The translations under genes and the position numbers were made by a program. From contig JAZGFB010000018.1 in NCBI GenBank assembly GCA_036479015.1, forward strand, positions 62,001-126,000: a stretch of DNA of 64,000 nucleotides, in the 5' to 3' direction. The notes under the pieces were generated by a model. It did no database searches. It had not been told where the DNA came from and saw nothing but the letters and a program-made list of their open reading frames with translations. This document shows positions 1 through 10,365 of the stretch, in pieces; position 1 is the stretch's first letter, and every line of letters begins with the position of its first letter. The DNA is from NVTR01 sp036479015 (GTDB lineage: Bacteria; Pseudomonadota; Alphaproteobacteria; Rhodobacterales; Rhodobacteraceae).

Positions 1-1319
1 ACAACCGCTTCAATTTCTTTCGCCCCAATGGTTTTGCGGCGTTTGGCGATTGGGACCAGATGTTGGGCGGCCCCGGCCTCATCGATGACATCGATGGCTT
101 TGTCGGGCAGTTTGCGATCATGGATATAGCGCGACGCCAGATCAACGGCAGATTTAATGGCGTCCGCCGTATATCGAATATCGTGATGCTCTTCAAAATA
201 GGGCTTCAGACCTTTTAGAATTTTGACAGTGTCATCCAATGACGGTTCGCTCACATCAATCTTTTGAAAGCGTCGGGCAAGGGCGCGATCTTTTTCAAAA
301 TGCTGCCGGAATTCTTTGTAAGTTGTTGATCCCATGCAGCGCAGTTTGCCGCCCTGAAGCGCCGGTTTCAGCAGGTTTGACGCATCCATTGCGCCGCCAC
401 TGGTGGCACCTGCACCAATAACCGTGTGAATTTCATCAATGAACAGCACCGCATCAGGGTGGGCTTCCAATTCGGTGACCACAGCCTTTAGCCGTTCTTC
501 AAAATCGCCCCGATACCGCGTACCGGCAAGCAATGCCCCCAGATCCAGCGAAAAGATCGTGGTTTCAGCCAATACTTCCGGGGTATCACCGGTGGTGATT
601 TTACGGGCCAAGCCTTCGGCAATGGCGGTTTTACCAACGCCGGGGTCACCCACCAGCAGGGGGTTGTTTTTGCGACGCCGGCACAGGACCTGAATACAGC
701 GCTCAACCTCGGTGTCGCGGCCAATCAGCGGGTCAACATCGCCCTCCTGCGCTTTTTTGTTCAGATCAACACAGTATTTGCTCAGGGCGCTTTCTTTGGC
801 GTCGCCGGTGTCGTCATCAGACAGATCGGCGTCAATGCCATCGGCACCTGAAACAGGCCTGGTTTCCCCAAAAGACGGGTCCTTGGCAACACCGTGCGCT
901 ATGTAATTAACCGCATCATAGCGGGTCATGTCCTGCTCTTGCATGAAAAATGCAGCATTGCTTTCCCGTTCCGCAAATATTGCGACCAGAACATTGGCCC
1001 CCGTCACCTCAGAGCGGCCAGAGGACTGTACATGTATGGCGGCGCGCTGAATAACCCGTTGAAACGCGGCCGTTGGCACCGCTTCAGAGCCGTCAACATC
1101 AGTGACCAGGGTGGCAAGGTCGTCATCGACAAAATCAACCAGGGTCTTGCGCAGCTCTGCCAGGTTTACTTCGCAGGCTTGCATAACCTGTGCGGCATCC
1201 GGTTCGTCGATCAAAGCCAGCAGCAAATGTTCCAGTGTCGCCAGCTCATGTTTGCGTTCATTGGCCAGGGCCAACGCGGAATGGATTGCCTGTTCAAGCG
1301 TGTTTGAAAATGATGGCAC
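1..1319 (-). CDS. clpA: ATP-dependent Clp protease ATP-binding subunit ClpA (3' end outside window)
   Basis: AAA+ unfoldase that feeds substrates to ClpP in the cytoplasm. The visible part is the N-domain (two Clp_N repeats, first about 150 residues), a linker, and most of the first AAA+ module with Walker A GDPGVGKT (about bases 617-641), the Walker B region LFIDEIHT and sensor residues. The frame stays open to base 1, so the second AAA+ module and the C-terminus are missing only because the window ends. I chose GTG at 1319 because an AAGGAG motif lies nine bases upstream. An in-frame ATG at 1340 would add seven residues but would place that AAGGAG inside the gene. No clpS is seen upstream within the window. 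Confidence 0.95.
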   Translation of the reverse strand, partial: MPSFSNTLEQAIHSALALANERKHELATLEHLLLALIDEPDAAQVMQACEVNLAELRKTLVDFVDDDLATLVTDVDGSEAVPTAAFQRVIQRAAIHVQSSGRSEVTGANVLVAIFAERESNAAFFMQEQDMTRYDAVNYIAHGVAKDPSFGETRPVSGADGIDADLSDDDTGDAKESALSKYCVDLNKKAQEGDVDPLIGRDTEVERCIQVLCRRRKNNPLLVGDPGVGKTAIAEGLARKITTGDTPEVLAETTIFSLDLGALLAGTRYRGDFEERLKAVVTELEAHPDAVLFIDEIHTVIGAGATSGGAMDASNLLKPALQGGKLRCMGSTTYKEFRQHFEKDRALARRFQKIDVSEPSLDDTVKILKGLKPYFEEHHDIRYTADAIKSAVDLASRYIHDRKLPDKAIDVIDEAGAAQHLVPIAKRRKTIGAKEIEAV

Positions 1320-1510
1320 TGTCTCATGCTCCTTAGTCATTATCGCGATTGGGGGTCGGTCCTCGTCACAACGCTAACCCCATAGTCTTAAAGTTCGGTT
1401 TTATTGCCCGTTCTTCAAGGGGTATTACAACAAATATGCACACTTTTATTTTATACGGTGATTTGCGGGCGAATTTCAGGGTAATATTTTGGCGATCCCA
1501 AGGCAATGAC

Positions 1511-2278
1511 CTAAAAATTGTCTTTTCGGCTGCGAATTTCTGTAAAAACAGCAACATCGCTGGCATTCCCCATGCCGACGGCTGTTTTGAATTCGGCTAA
1601 TCCGGCCCGTAAAAACGGGTTTGTCGCCAACTCTTCGCCCAGGCTTGATGGCACTGTGGCTTTCCCGGCAGCGCGGGTTTTCTCAATATATTCACACCGC
1701 GCCTGCAGGCTTTTGTTATCCGGCTCTTGGGAAATGGCAAATTTCGCATTGCTCGCGGTATATTCATGGCCGGAATAAACCATGGTCGCTGCGGGCAATG
1801 CCGCCAGCTTGGACAGACTGTGCCACATCTGTTCCGGCGTGCCTTCAAACAGACGCCCACATCCCAGCGCCATCAAACTGTCAGCAGTGAAAACGGCATT
1901 GGCATCAGCCAGGTAAAACGCAATATGGCCAACCGTGTGCCCTGAGACGTCAAAAATTTTAACACCATGCCCGGCAAAGTTATACTCAACGCCTTCAGCG
2001 ACGGTTTGGTTCAGGGCGGGTAACCGGTGGGCATCCGCTGCTGCCCCTACCAATTTGGCACCGGTGCTTTCTTTCAGCTCAGCCGCCCCGTCCACATGAT
2101 CCCAATGGTGATGCGTCAACCATATTTCGGTTAATTTCCACCCCTTTGCCTGCAAGACCGCCAAGACTGGCGCCGCCTCTGGTGCATCAATAAGCGCGGT
2201 TTCGCCTGTTTCGGCAGAGTGCACCAAATATGCGTAGTTATCTCTCAGGCAGGGGATTGTTACGATCTCAAGGGGCAT
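1511..2278 (-). CDS. gloB: Hydroxyacylglutathione hydrolase (glyoxalase II)
   Basis: Hydrolyses S-lactoylglutathione to lactate and glutathione, the last step of methylglyoxal detoxification. It is a metallo-beta-lactamase fold protein of about 255 aa. The binuclear metal site is intact: the motif THHHWDH near residues 55-61, a GHT histidine near 114, an Asp near 133 and a GHEY histidine near 171. The C-terminal substrate-binding domain is present. ATG 2278 (MPLEIV) is preferred because homologues begin this way; an in-frame ATG at 2290 is possible. The gene is divergent from the methyltransferase at 2341, with only about 60 bases between them. Confidence 0.95.
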   Translation of the reverse strand: MPLEIVTIPCLRDNYAYLVHSAETGETALIDAPEAAPVLAVLQAKGWKLTEIWLTHHHWDHVDGAAELKESTGAKLVGAAADAHRLPALNQTVAEGVEYNFAGHGVKIFDVSGHTVGHIAFYLADANAVFTADSLMALGCGRLFEGTPEQMWHSLSKLAALPAATMVYSGHEYTASNAKFAISQEPDNKSLQARCEYIEKTRAAGKATVPSSLGEELATNPFLRAGLAEFKTAVGMGNASDVAVFTEIRSRKDNF

Positions 2279-2340
2279 GGTGTTTCGCATCCGCTTTGCT
2301 ATGGTCTAGATTAGAATTGCCGAAACAGGACCGGATCGCA

Positions 2341-3087
2341 ATGCACCTTGACGTCGTTGATTTGCGAAACTTTTATTATCGCACGCAACTGGGCCGCGTT
2401 GCACAGCGCGCCATCAGGGATCAGGTTGTTGACCTGTGGCCCGAGGCCAAGGGCCAAACAGTGGTTGGCTTTGGCTTTGCTGTGCCACTATTGCGCCCGT
2501 TCCTTGCCGACGCACGGCGCACCATTGGGCTGATGCCGGGTCCGCAAGGCGTGATGCACTGGCCGGTGGGCATGGAAAATGTCAGCGTGCTCTGCCAAGA
2601 AACCAACTGGCCCCTGGACACAGGCAGCGTTGATAAGCTTATTTTGATGCACGGGCTGGAAACCAGCGAAAACCCGACCGCATTACTAGACGAATGTTCG
2701 CGGGTGCTGGGGCCGGGCGGTAAAGCCATTATTATTGTCCCGAACCGGGCAGGTATCTGGTCCCGCTCGGATGCAACACCATTTGGTGTGGGGCGGCCCT
2801 TTAGCGCCATGCAACTGGATGCCCAGCTAAAGAAACATCAGTTCATACCAGAGCGCCACCGCGCCGCACTTTACCAACCGCCGTCCCACAAACGGGTTTG
2901 GATGAAGGCGGGGGGCTTTCTGGAAAAATACGGTCGGGTCATTTCGGCGCGGTTTGTTGGTGGTGCGCTTATAGTCGAATATTCCAAACGCGCCCATATC
3001 CCGACACGCCCAGGCTTAAGCGAGGCGGTAAAGCGGCCACTTAAGGTGCTTGATGGCATCGCAAAGCCCAAGGCAAAACCAGTGTGA
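2341..3087 (+). CDS. Class I SAM-dependent methyltransferase, substrate unknown
   Basis: A 248-aa protein of the methyltransferase type 11 group. The post-I region VDKLILMHGLETSENP and the GPGGKAIIIVPN strand of the Rossmann fold are visible. The glycine-rich SAM loop is degenerate (VVGFGFAVP, near residues 42-50), which is also common in relatives found beside gloB in Rhodobacterales. The open frame could be extended upstream to 2230, but that would overlap gloB; the ATG at 2341 (MHLDVV) gives a natural N-terminus. The substrate cannot be deduced. Divergence from gloB suggests shared regulation but does not prove a glyoxal-related role. Confidence 0.75.
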   Translation: MHLDVVDLRNFYYRTQLGRVAQRAIRDQVVDLWPEAKGQTVVGFGFAVPLLRPFLADARRTIGLMPGPQGVMHWPVGMENVSVLCQETNWPLDTGSVDKLILMHGLETSENPTALLDECSRVLGPGGKAIIIVPNRAGIWSRSDATPFGVGRPFSAMQLDAQLKKHQFIPERHRAALYQPPSHKRVWMKAGGFLEKYGRVISARFVGGALIVEYSKRAHIPTRPGLSEAVKRPLKVLDGIAKPKAKPV

Positions 3088-3295
3088 ACCCCGTAAAGAT
3101 TCGGGTATTTCACTCATAATGCACTGTTTTTTGGCTGGCCACATGGTGTGCAATCCGTCGCACCCCTGTGAAAACCTTGTGTTTACTGGGATATGGAACT
3201 TGGAAAACACCGCCAAAGCAGTTGCGACGTGGAAATACCTCTGCTAAACCCACGCGGATTTTGATGCTTAGCGTGATAGCTTGGCACCAGTTGCT

Positions 3296-3323
3296 TTGAC
3301 CCGCTGTCCTGGCGGAGTATTCA
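3296..3323 (+). promoter_or_regulatory. Candidate sigma70 promoter of the ATP synthase operon
   Basis: TTGACC at 3296-3301, a 16-base spacer and TATTCA at 3318-3323 lie about 27 bases before the GTG start of atpH. The remaining 200 bases between the methyltransferase and atpH show no gene. The -10 match is weak, so this is a suggestion only. Confidence 0.4.
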
Positions 3324-3350
3324 AAGCTTTTAGACATCTAAGGGGTGGAC

Positions 3351-3911
3351 GTGTCCGAACCAGTCTCGATCTCAATAGGCATTGCATCGCGCTATGCCAC
3401 AGCCATTTTTGAATTGGCCAAAGATAGTAAGGCTCTCAAGTCGTTGGAAAGCGATATTGATGCCTTGTCTGGCGCAATGGATGTCAGCAGCGACTTTCAT
3501 GAGCTGATGAATTCACCGGTTTATACACGGGACCAGCAAAGTGACGCTGTCCTGGCACTGGCTAAGAAATTAAAACTTTCGCCTATGACATCCAACACGC
3601 TGGCTTTGATGGCCGAAAAACGACGCCTGTTCGTTTTGCCACAGCTTGTTGCTGGGCTGCGTGATCTGATCGCAGAAGAAAAAGGTGAAATTACCGCCGA
3701 TGTCACTGCCGCCAAGGCATTGACCAAGGCACAGCAAGACAAACTTGCCAAATCGCTGAAAGCGTCCGTTGGTAAAGATGTGAAAATTAATATGGCCGTC
3801 GATGAAAGTCTCATCGGTGGTTTAATCGTTAAGGTGGGCTCGAAGATGATTGATACATCAATCGCTTCCAAGCTCTCTAACCTCCAGAACGCAATGAAAG
3901 AGGTCCGGTAA
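3351..3911 (+). CDS. atpH: F0F1 ATP synthase subunit delta
   Basis: Peripheral-stalk subunit that links F1 to the membrane sector. The protein is about 186 aa, normal for the family, with the helical N-domain opening on the conserved IASRYATAIFELAK and the C-terminal GGLIVKVGSKMIDTSI motif. I chose GTG 3351 (VSEPVSIS) because AAGGGG lies five bases before it and relatives begin MSEP; a GTG at 3345 overlaps that ribosome-binding site. Its TAA stop shares one base with the atpA start (TAATG), so the two are probably translationally coupled. First gene of the F1 operon. Confidence 0.95.
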   Translation: MSEPVSISIGIASRYATAIFELAKDSKALKSLESDIDALSGAMDVSSDFHELMNSPVYTRDQQSDAVLALAKKLKLSPMTSNTLALMAEKRRLFVLPQLVAGLRDLIAEEKGEITADVTAAKALTKAQQDKLAKSLKASVGKDVKINMAVDESLIGGLIVKVGSKMIDTSIASKLSNLQNAMKEVR

Positions 3912-5449
3912 TGGGAATTCAGGCAGCTGAAATATCTGCAATACTGAAAGAGCAGATTAAGAACTTTGGCCAAGACGCCGAAGTGGCCGAAGTGGGCCGT
4001 GTACTATCGGTTGGTGATGGTATCGCCCGCGTCTATGGTCTGGACAATGTCCAGGCCGGCGAGATGGTCGAATTTCCTGGTGGTATCATGGGCATGGCCT
4101 TGAACCTGGAAAGCGACAATGTTGGTGTGGTTATTTTTGGGTCCGACCGGGACATCAAAGAAGGCGACACTGTCAAACGCACAAACTCTATCGTGGATGT
4201 GCCTGTTGGGGACGAATTGTTGGGGCGCGTCGTTGACGGCCTGGGCAACCCGATTGATGGCAAAGGCCCGATCAAAACCAAAAAGCGTGGCATTGCTGAC
4301 GTAAAAGCGCCGGGCATTATCCCGCGTAAATCGGTGCATGAACCAATGGCAACCGGCCTGAAATCGGTTGATGCGATGATCCCGGTTGGCCGTGGCCAGC
4401 GCGAATTGATCATTGGTGACCGTCAAACTGGTAAAACTGCCATCGCCCTGGACACGATCCTGAACCAGAAATCAATCAACGAAGCCGCTGGCGACGATGA
4501 ATTCAAGAAATTGTACTGCGTCTATGTGGCGATTGGGCAAAAGCGTTCTACCGTGGCCCAGTTGGTCAAGAAGCTGGAAGAAACCGGTGCCATGGCCTAT
4601 ACGATTGTGGTTGTGGCCAGCGCATCTGAGCCTGCCCCTTTGCAGTTTCTGGCACCCTACGCTGCCACGTCAATGGCGGAACATTTCCGCGACAACGGCC
4701 GCCACGCGCTGATCATCTATGATGATCTGTCCAAGCAGGCTGTGTCCTACCGTCAGATGTCGCTATTGCTGCGGCGTCCACCGGGCCGTGAAGCCTATCC
4801 TGGCGATGTGTTCTATCTGCACTCTAGACTGCTGGAACGGTCGGCCAAGCTGAACGAAGACAACGGATCTGGTTCCCTGACGGCGCTGCCGATCATTGAA
4901 ACCCAGGGTGGCGATGTTTCGGCGTTTATTCCAACCAACGTGATTTCCATCACGGATGGTCAGATTTTCCTTGAAACCGAACTGTTCTATCAGGGTATCC
5001 GCCCGGCTGTGAACACGGGCCTTTCCGTTTCACGTGTTGGCTCATCTGCCCAAACCGACGCAATGAAATCTGTGGCTGGTCCGGTTAAGCTGGAATTGGC
5101 GCAGTACCGCGAAATGGCTGCATTTGCCCAGTTTGGGTCCGATCTGGATGCCGCCACACAGCAGTTGCTGAACCGTGGTGCCCGTCTGACAGAGCTGATG
5201 AAGCAACCCCAGTATTCACCTTTGACCAACGCTGAAATCGTTTGCGTGATTTTCGCTGGTACAAAGGGGTACCTGGACAAGGTAGCGGTAAATCAGGTTG
5301 GCCAGTTTGAGGCCGGTCTTTTGAACCATCTGCGTTCCAAACATAGCGATCTGTTGGGCGATATCACCAACAATGACCGTAAGGTCAAAGGTGAATTAGC
5401 CGATAGCATCAAAGCAGCGATCGAAGAATTCGCTGCAGATTTTGCTTAA
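3911..5449 (+). CDS. atpA: F0F1 ATP synthase subunit alpha
   Basis: Non-catalytic nucleotide-binding subunit of F1, 512 aa and full length. The P-loop GDRQTGKT is at residues 169-176. The beta-barrel N-domain (VGDGIARVYGL), central domain and C-terminal helical domain are all present. The start overlaps the atpH stop by one base. It is the second gene of atpHAGDC. Confidence 0.99.
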   Translation: MGIQAAEISAILKEQIKNFGQDAEVAEVGRVLSVGDGIARVYGLDNVQAGEMVEFPGGIMGMALNLESDNVGVVIFGSDRDIKEGDTVKRTNSIVDVPVGDELLGRVVDGLGNPIDGKGPIKTKKRGIADVKAPGIIPRKSVHEPMATGLKSVDAMIPVGRGQRELIIGDRQTGKTAIALDTILNQKSINEAAGDDEFKKLYCVYVAIGQKRSTVAQLVKKLEETGAMAYTIVVVASASEPAPLQFLAPYAATSMAEHFRDNGRHALIIYDDLSKQAVSYRQMSLLLRRPPGREAYPGDVFYLHSRLLERSAKLNEDNGSGSLTALPIIETQGGDVSAFIPTNVISITDGQIFLETELFYQGIRPAVNTGLSVSRVGSSAQTDAMKSVAGPVKLELAQYREMAAFAQFGSDLDAATQQLLNRGARLTELMKQPQYSPLTNAEIVCVIFAGTKGYLDKVAVNQVGQFEAGLLNHLRSKHSDLLGDITNNDRKVKGELADSIKAAIEEFAADFA

Positions 5450-5470
5450 GGTACTGAAAAGGATAGGCAT

Positions 5471-6355
5471 ATGCCCAATCTAAAGGACCTGAAAAACCGG
5501 ATCGACAGCGTCACCAGTACGCGAAAGATCACCAAGGCCATGCAAATGGTCGCGGCTGCAAAACTGCGCCGTGCTCAGGAAAGCGCCGAAGCTGGACGCC
5601 CTTACGCTGAACGGTTCAATGCCGTGATGGCGGGGCTGTCGGCTGCGGCAAGCGGGTCAGAAAATGCACCTAAATTACTGTCGGGAACCGGCAGTGATCA
5701 GGTACACTTACTGGTATTGATGACGTCAGAACGCGGGCTTTGCGGGGGGTTCAATTCTTCGATAACCCGTTTGGCGCGGGCCCGTGCCGATGAATTGGTT
5801 GCGGCCGGAAAAACCGTCAAGTTTCTGACAGTTGGCAAAAAAGGCCGCGATCAGATTAAGCGTTTCTATGGCGACACCATGATTGATCATGTTGATATGT
5901 CCGACGTGAAACGGGTCGGTTACGCTGATGCGCAGGGCATCGCCAAGGCTATCTTGGCACGCTTTGACGCAAAAGAATTTGATGTGGCAACAATTTTCTT
6001 CAGCCGCTTTGAAAGCGTGATCAGCCAAAAACCGACGGCCTTACAGATCATTCCAGCGGCCTTTAAAGCCGCAAAGACCGAAGAAGACGCAGCGGCGGCG
6101 ACGCTGTATGACTACGAGCCGGATGAAGTTGAAATTCTTGCCGATCTGCTGCCCCGCGGCGTCGCCACGCAACTGTTTTCCGCACTCTTGGAAAACGGCG
6201 CATCCGAGCAAGGTGCCCGGATGAGCGCGATGGATAGTGCCACGCGCAATGCGGGCGATATGATTGACCGGCTGTCCATCGAATACAACCGCTCGCGCCA
6301 GGCCGCGATCACCAACGAACTTATTGAAATTATCTCGGGCGCTGAAGCGCTTTAG
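5471..6355 (+). CDS. atpG: F0F1 ATP synthase subunit gamma
   Basis: Central rotor shaft of F1, 294 aa. The N-terminal coiled-coil helix (LKDLKNRIDSVTSTRKITKAMQMV) and the C-terminal signature with SAMDSATRNAGDMI and RQAAITNELIEIISGAEAL are intact. AAAAGGATAGGCAT precedes the ATG, giving a good ribosome-binding site. It lies 21 bases after atpA and 23 bases before atpD. Confidence 0.99.
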   Translation: MPNLKDLKNRIDSVTSTRKITKAMQMVAAAKLRRAQESAEAGRPYAERFNAVMAGLSAAASGSENAPKLLSGTGSDQVHLLVLMTSERGLCGGFNSSITRLARARADELVAAGKTVKFLTVGKKGRDQIKRFYGDTMIDHVDMSDVKRVGYADAQGIAKAILARFDAKEFDVATIFFSRFESVISQKPTALQIIPAAFKAAKTEEDAAAATLYDYEPDEVEILADLLPRGVATQLFSALLENGASEQGARMSAMDSATRNAGDMIDRLSIEYNRSRQAAITNELIEIISGAEAL

Positions 6356-6378
6356 ACGAACAAAACCGGAGAAACGAC

Positions 6379-7809
<1,431 letters not shown>

Positions 7810-7824
7810 TCCAAGGGGGCCGAC

Positions 7825-8235
7825 ATGGCCGATACAATGCAATTTGATCTGGTTTCCCCAGAACGCAAGCTGGCCTCGGTTGAGGCCAGTGAAGTGCGGA
7901 TACCTGGCGCAGAGGGTGACATGACGGCAATGCCAGATCATGCCGCCACTATCACCACCCTGCGCCCCGGTGTTTTGAAAGTTGTCAGCGCCGAAGGGAC
8001 CCAGGAATATCTGGTGACCGGCGGTTTTGCCGAGATTACGCCAACCAGCACCTCGGTTCTGGCCGAGCAGGCTGTTCCGCGCGCAGAAGTGACCCAGGAC
8101 TCCATGGATAAGTTGATGTCAGAGGCAGCAGCAGCCCGTGACAGCGCTGCCCCTGATGCGGTGGACAACGCAATCAAATATATGGCTGATCTGGCCAGCG
8201 CCAGCCAAGAGTTTGGCCTGTCGGTCCGCAGCTAA
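7825..8235 (+). CDS. atpC: F0F1 ATP synthase subunit epsilon
   Basis: Small stalk and regulatory subunit, 136 aa. The N-terminal beta-sandwich opens with MQFDLVSPERKLAS, contains the usual GAEGDMTAMPDHA turn, and is followed by a short helical tail. AAGGGGGCCGAC precedes the start. It is the last canonical gene of the F1 operon. The F0 genes are absent here, as in other Rhodobacterales where they form a separate cluster. Confidence 0.97.
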   Translation: MADTMQFDLVSPERKLASVEASEVRIPGAEGDMTAMPDHAATITTLRPGVLKVVSAEGTQEYLVTGGFAEITPTSTSVLAEQAVPRAEVTQDSMDKLMSEAAAARDSAAPDAVDNAIKYMADLASASQEFGLSVRS

Positions 8236-8281
8236 AGTGCGCTGGGTTAGCCCCCAATTACGCACAACCATCTGTGTGTAA

Positions 8282-8632
8282 GTGAAACGTATCAATCGCC
8301 ATTCAACCGGCATTGATCAGGGGTCTTTGACCCTGTTTTCAGACTTTGAAGAAGGCGGCGCAATGTGGACGGGCGACGGCGAACGCTCGGTTCGCTCGGA
8401 TATTGTCTTCAGCCAAGCGTTCTGCGAACCACCATCGGTTCAGGTCTCACTTTCCATGTGGGATTTTGACCAACAAACCAGCCCCCGCGCTGACATATCT
8501 GCAATCGGTATCACCGCAACCGGTTTTAGCATCCTATTCAAAACCTGGGGTGACACACGTGTCGCCCGCGTCCGTGCAAGCTGGCAGGCCATTGGTGCAT
8601 TGTCTGACGAAAACGACTGGGACGTGGATTAA
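8282..8632 (+). CDS. H-type lectin domain protein
   Basis: A 116-aa protein with an H-type lectin fold (Helix pomatia agglutinin-like, PF09458). Visible marks are the WTGDGER segment, FSQAFCEPPSVQVSLSMWD and the C-terminal FKTWGDTRVARVRASWQAIG. No signal peptide is seen, so a cytoplasmic location is likely unless secretion is non-classical. The start is GTG with no clear Shine-Dalgarno. It follows atpC by 46 bases on the same strand and may be transcribed with the atp operon. Its TAA stop overlaps the prs stop on the other strand in the shared TTAA. The family name is fairly sure; the ligand is unknown. Confidence 0.75.
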   Translation: MKRINRHSTGIDQGSLTLFSDFEEGGAMWTGDGERSVRSDIVFSQAFCEPPSVQVSLSMWDFDQQTSPRADISAIGITATGFSILFKTWGDTRVARVRASWQAIGALSDENDWDVD

Positions 8633-9660
8633 CGGGCCAGGTTCAGGCTTGAATACATGCCGTCATAAATCGGGCCCAACACCTGATGATCAAACAGGGA
8701 CGACACGCTTGTCCCGTTCCAGATATTCAACATAGCCTGCGAAAACAGTGGTGCCACCGGGACAATCCGAATGTTCTTGGCCGCAAGCACCGCCTCTGTT
8801 GGCATAATTGAATCGGTGATGACCAGGCTTTTCATCACTGATTTTTGCACCCGTTCAATCGCCGGCCCGGACAGAACGCCATGGGTGATATAGGAATGAA
8901 CCTCTTTGGCACCTTCCGCCATTAACACCTCTGCCGCCTTGCACAATGTGCCCGCGGTATCAACGATGTCATCGACAATGATACAGCGTTTGCCGGTGAC
9001 ATTACCAATGACCGTCATCGCTTCAATTTCACCGGGCTTGCCCCGGCGTTTATCAACAATCGATAGCGGGCAATCGATACGTTTTGCCAATTCACGGGCC
9101 CGTGCAACGCCACCCACATCGGGTGATACAATCATCAGATCGGCTTTATTACCTTTGAAGTGGTGCTCAATATCCAGTGCAAAGACCGGTGACGCATATA
9201 GGTTATCAACCGGTATGTCGAAAAATCCCTGAATTTGCGTCGCATGCAGGTCCATTGTTAAAACCCGTTCAATGCCCGCCTCAGCAATCAAGTTGGCCAC
9301 AAGTTTAGCCGAAATAGGTGTGCGCGCCTTGGTACGGCGATCTTGCCGCGCATAGCCGAAATAGGGAATAACAGCCGTGATCCGCGCCGCAGAAGACCGT
9401 TTCAGAGCATCGGCAATAATCAACAGCTCCATCAGGTTGTCATTGGCCGGGTTGGATGTCGGCTGAATGATAAACATGTCCTCACCGCGGACATTTTCAT
9501 ACACTTCAACAAATATTTCGCCGTCGTTAAACTGTTCGACACGCGCGTCCACCAGTTCGACATTGACGCCGCGATGCAAGGTCATCCTGCGGGCCATGGC
9601 TTGCGCCAGCGGACGGTTGGCATTTCCTGAAATCAGCTTAGGTTCGGTTACGGCGGGCAT
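8629..9660 (-). CDS. prs: Ribose-phosphate pyrophosphokinase
   Basis: Makes PRPP from ribose-5-phosphate and ATP for nucleotide, His and Trp synthesis. The protein is 343 aa. The ATP-binding FNDGE is at 44-48, the catalytic DLHA histidine at 139, the flexible-loop region near 100-113 and the PRPP-binding VDDIVDTAGT at 229-238. I chose ATG 9660 (MPAVTEPK) over the open-frame start at 9732 because AGGGAAG lies just upstream. Convergent with the lectin gene, with overlapping stops. Confidence 0.98.
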   Translation of the reverse strand: MPAVTEPKLISGNANRPLAQAMARRMTLHRGVNVELVDARVEQFNDGEIFVEVYENVRGEDMFIIQPTSNPANDNLMELLIIADALKRSSAARITAVIPYFGYARQDRRTKARTPISAKLVANLIAEAGIERVLTMDLHATQIQGFFDIPVDNLYASPVFALDIEHHFKGNKADLMIVSPDVGGVARARELAKRIDCPLSIVDKRRGKPGEIEAMTVIGNVTGKRCIIVDDIVDTAGTLCKAAEVLMAEGAKEVHSYITHGVLSGPAIERVQKSVMKSLVITDSIMPTEAVLAAKNIRIVPVAPLFSQAMLNIWNGTSVSSLFDHQVLGPIYDGMYSSLNLAR

Positions 9661-9759
9661 GGCAGCTTCCCTGCTGGTTTTGTAACATAAGTGTTCGTTG
9701 ACACCGCTTATCACCCCGCTACGATCTTGCAAACATCATGTGGTGGCAGAGGACAAATA

Positions 9760-10359
9760 ATGACCCAAATAGACTATTATTTTGCGACTGTTTCGCCATT
9801 TACCTACTTTGCCGGTGACCGGCTGGAACAGATTGCGCAAAAGCACGGCGCGACCATCACCTATAAGCCGCTTGACCTGTTTGCACTGTTTGACAGAACC
9901 GGCGGCACACGTCTGCCAGATCGCCACCCATCACGGCTGCAATACCGCCTGCAAGAACTGGACCGGAACGCCAAAATCACCGGATTGCCCCTAAACCCCA
10001 AGCCCGCATTCCTGCCGGTCAATCCGGCCCCGTCCGCCTATGCGGTGATTGCCGCACAGGCGGCAGGTGGCGGTGGTGTCGGCGCGTTGGTGCGGTCTTT
10101 CCTGTCTGCCGTCTGGGCCCAGGACCGCGACATATCAGACGATACAGTTGTGCGCGATTGCCTGTCCAAAGCCGGGTTTGATCCGTCGCTGGCCGATAGC
10201 GGGTTGCTGTCGGGCGCTGAAACCTATGCGTCCAATTTGGAAGAAGCTGTCAACAGGGGCGTGTTCGGGGCCCCATTTTATATCACTGACACGGACCAAA
10301 GGTTCTGGGGCCATGATCGGTTGGATCAGCTGGATGCAGCCCTGACGGGGAAGCTTTAA
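9760..10359 (+). CDS. 2-hydroxychromene-2-carboxylate isomerase family (DsbA/GST-kappa fold)
   Basis: A 199-aa thioredoxin-fold protein. The N-terminus DYYFATVSPFTYFAGDRL carries the S-P-[FY]-x-Y signature of 2-hydroxychromene-2-carboxylate isomerases and kappa GSTs, with the active-site serine near residue 12. The C-terminal GVFGAPFYITDTDQRFWGHDRL is the conserved cis-Pro region. No CxxC is present, so it is not a disulfide oxidoreductase. It probably uses glutathione; the actual substrate is unknown. Start at 9760 is supported by GAGGACAAATA. Confidence 0.85.
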   Translation: MTQIDYYFATVSPFTYFAGDRLEQIAQKHGATITYKPLDLFALFDRTGGTRLPDRHPSRLQYRLQELDRNAKITGLPLNPKPAFLPVNPAPSAYAVIAAQAAGGGGVGALVRSFLSAVWAQDRDISDDTVVRDCLSKAGFDPSLADSGLLSGAETYASNLEEAVNRGVFGAPFYITDTDQRFWGHDRLDQLDAALTGKL

Positions 10360-10365
10360 CAGTTG

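Noticed and set aside
1320..1510. Heat-shock promoter for clpA
   Set aside because: CTTGAAG occurs on the minus strand (from about 1418 down), but no CCCCAT-like -10 follows at 11-16 bases.
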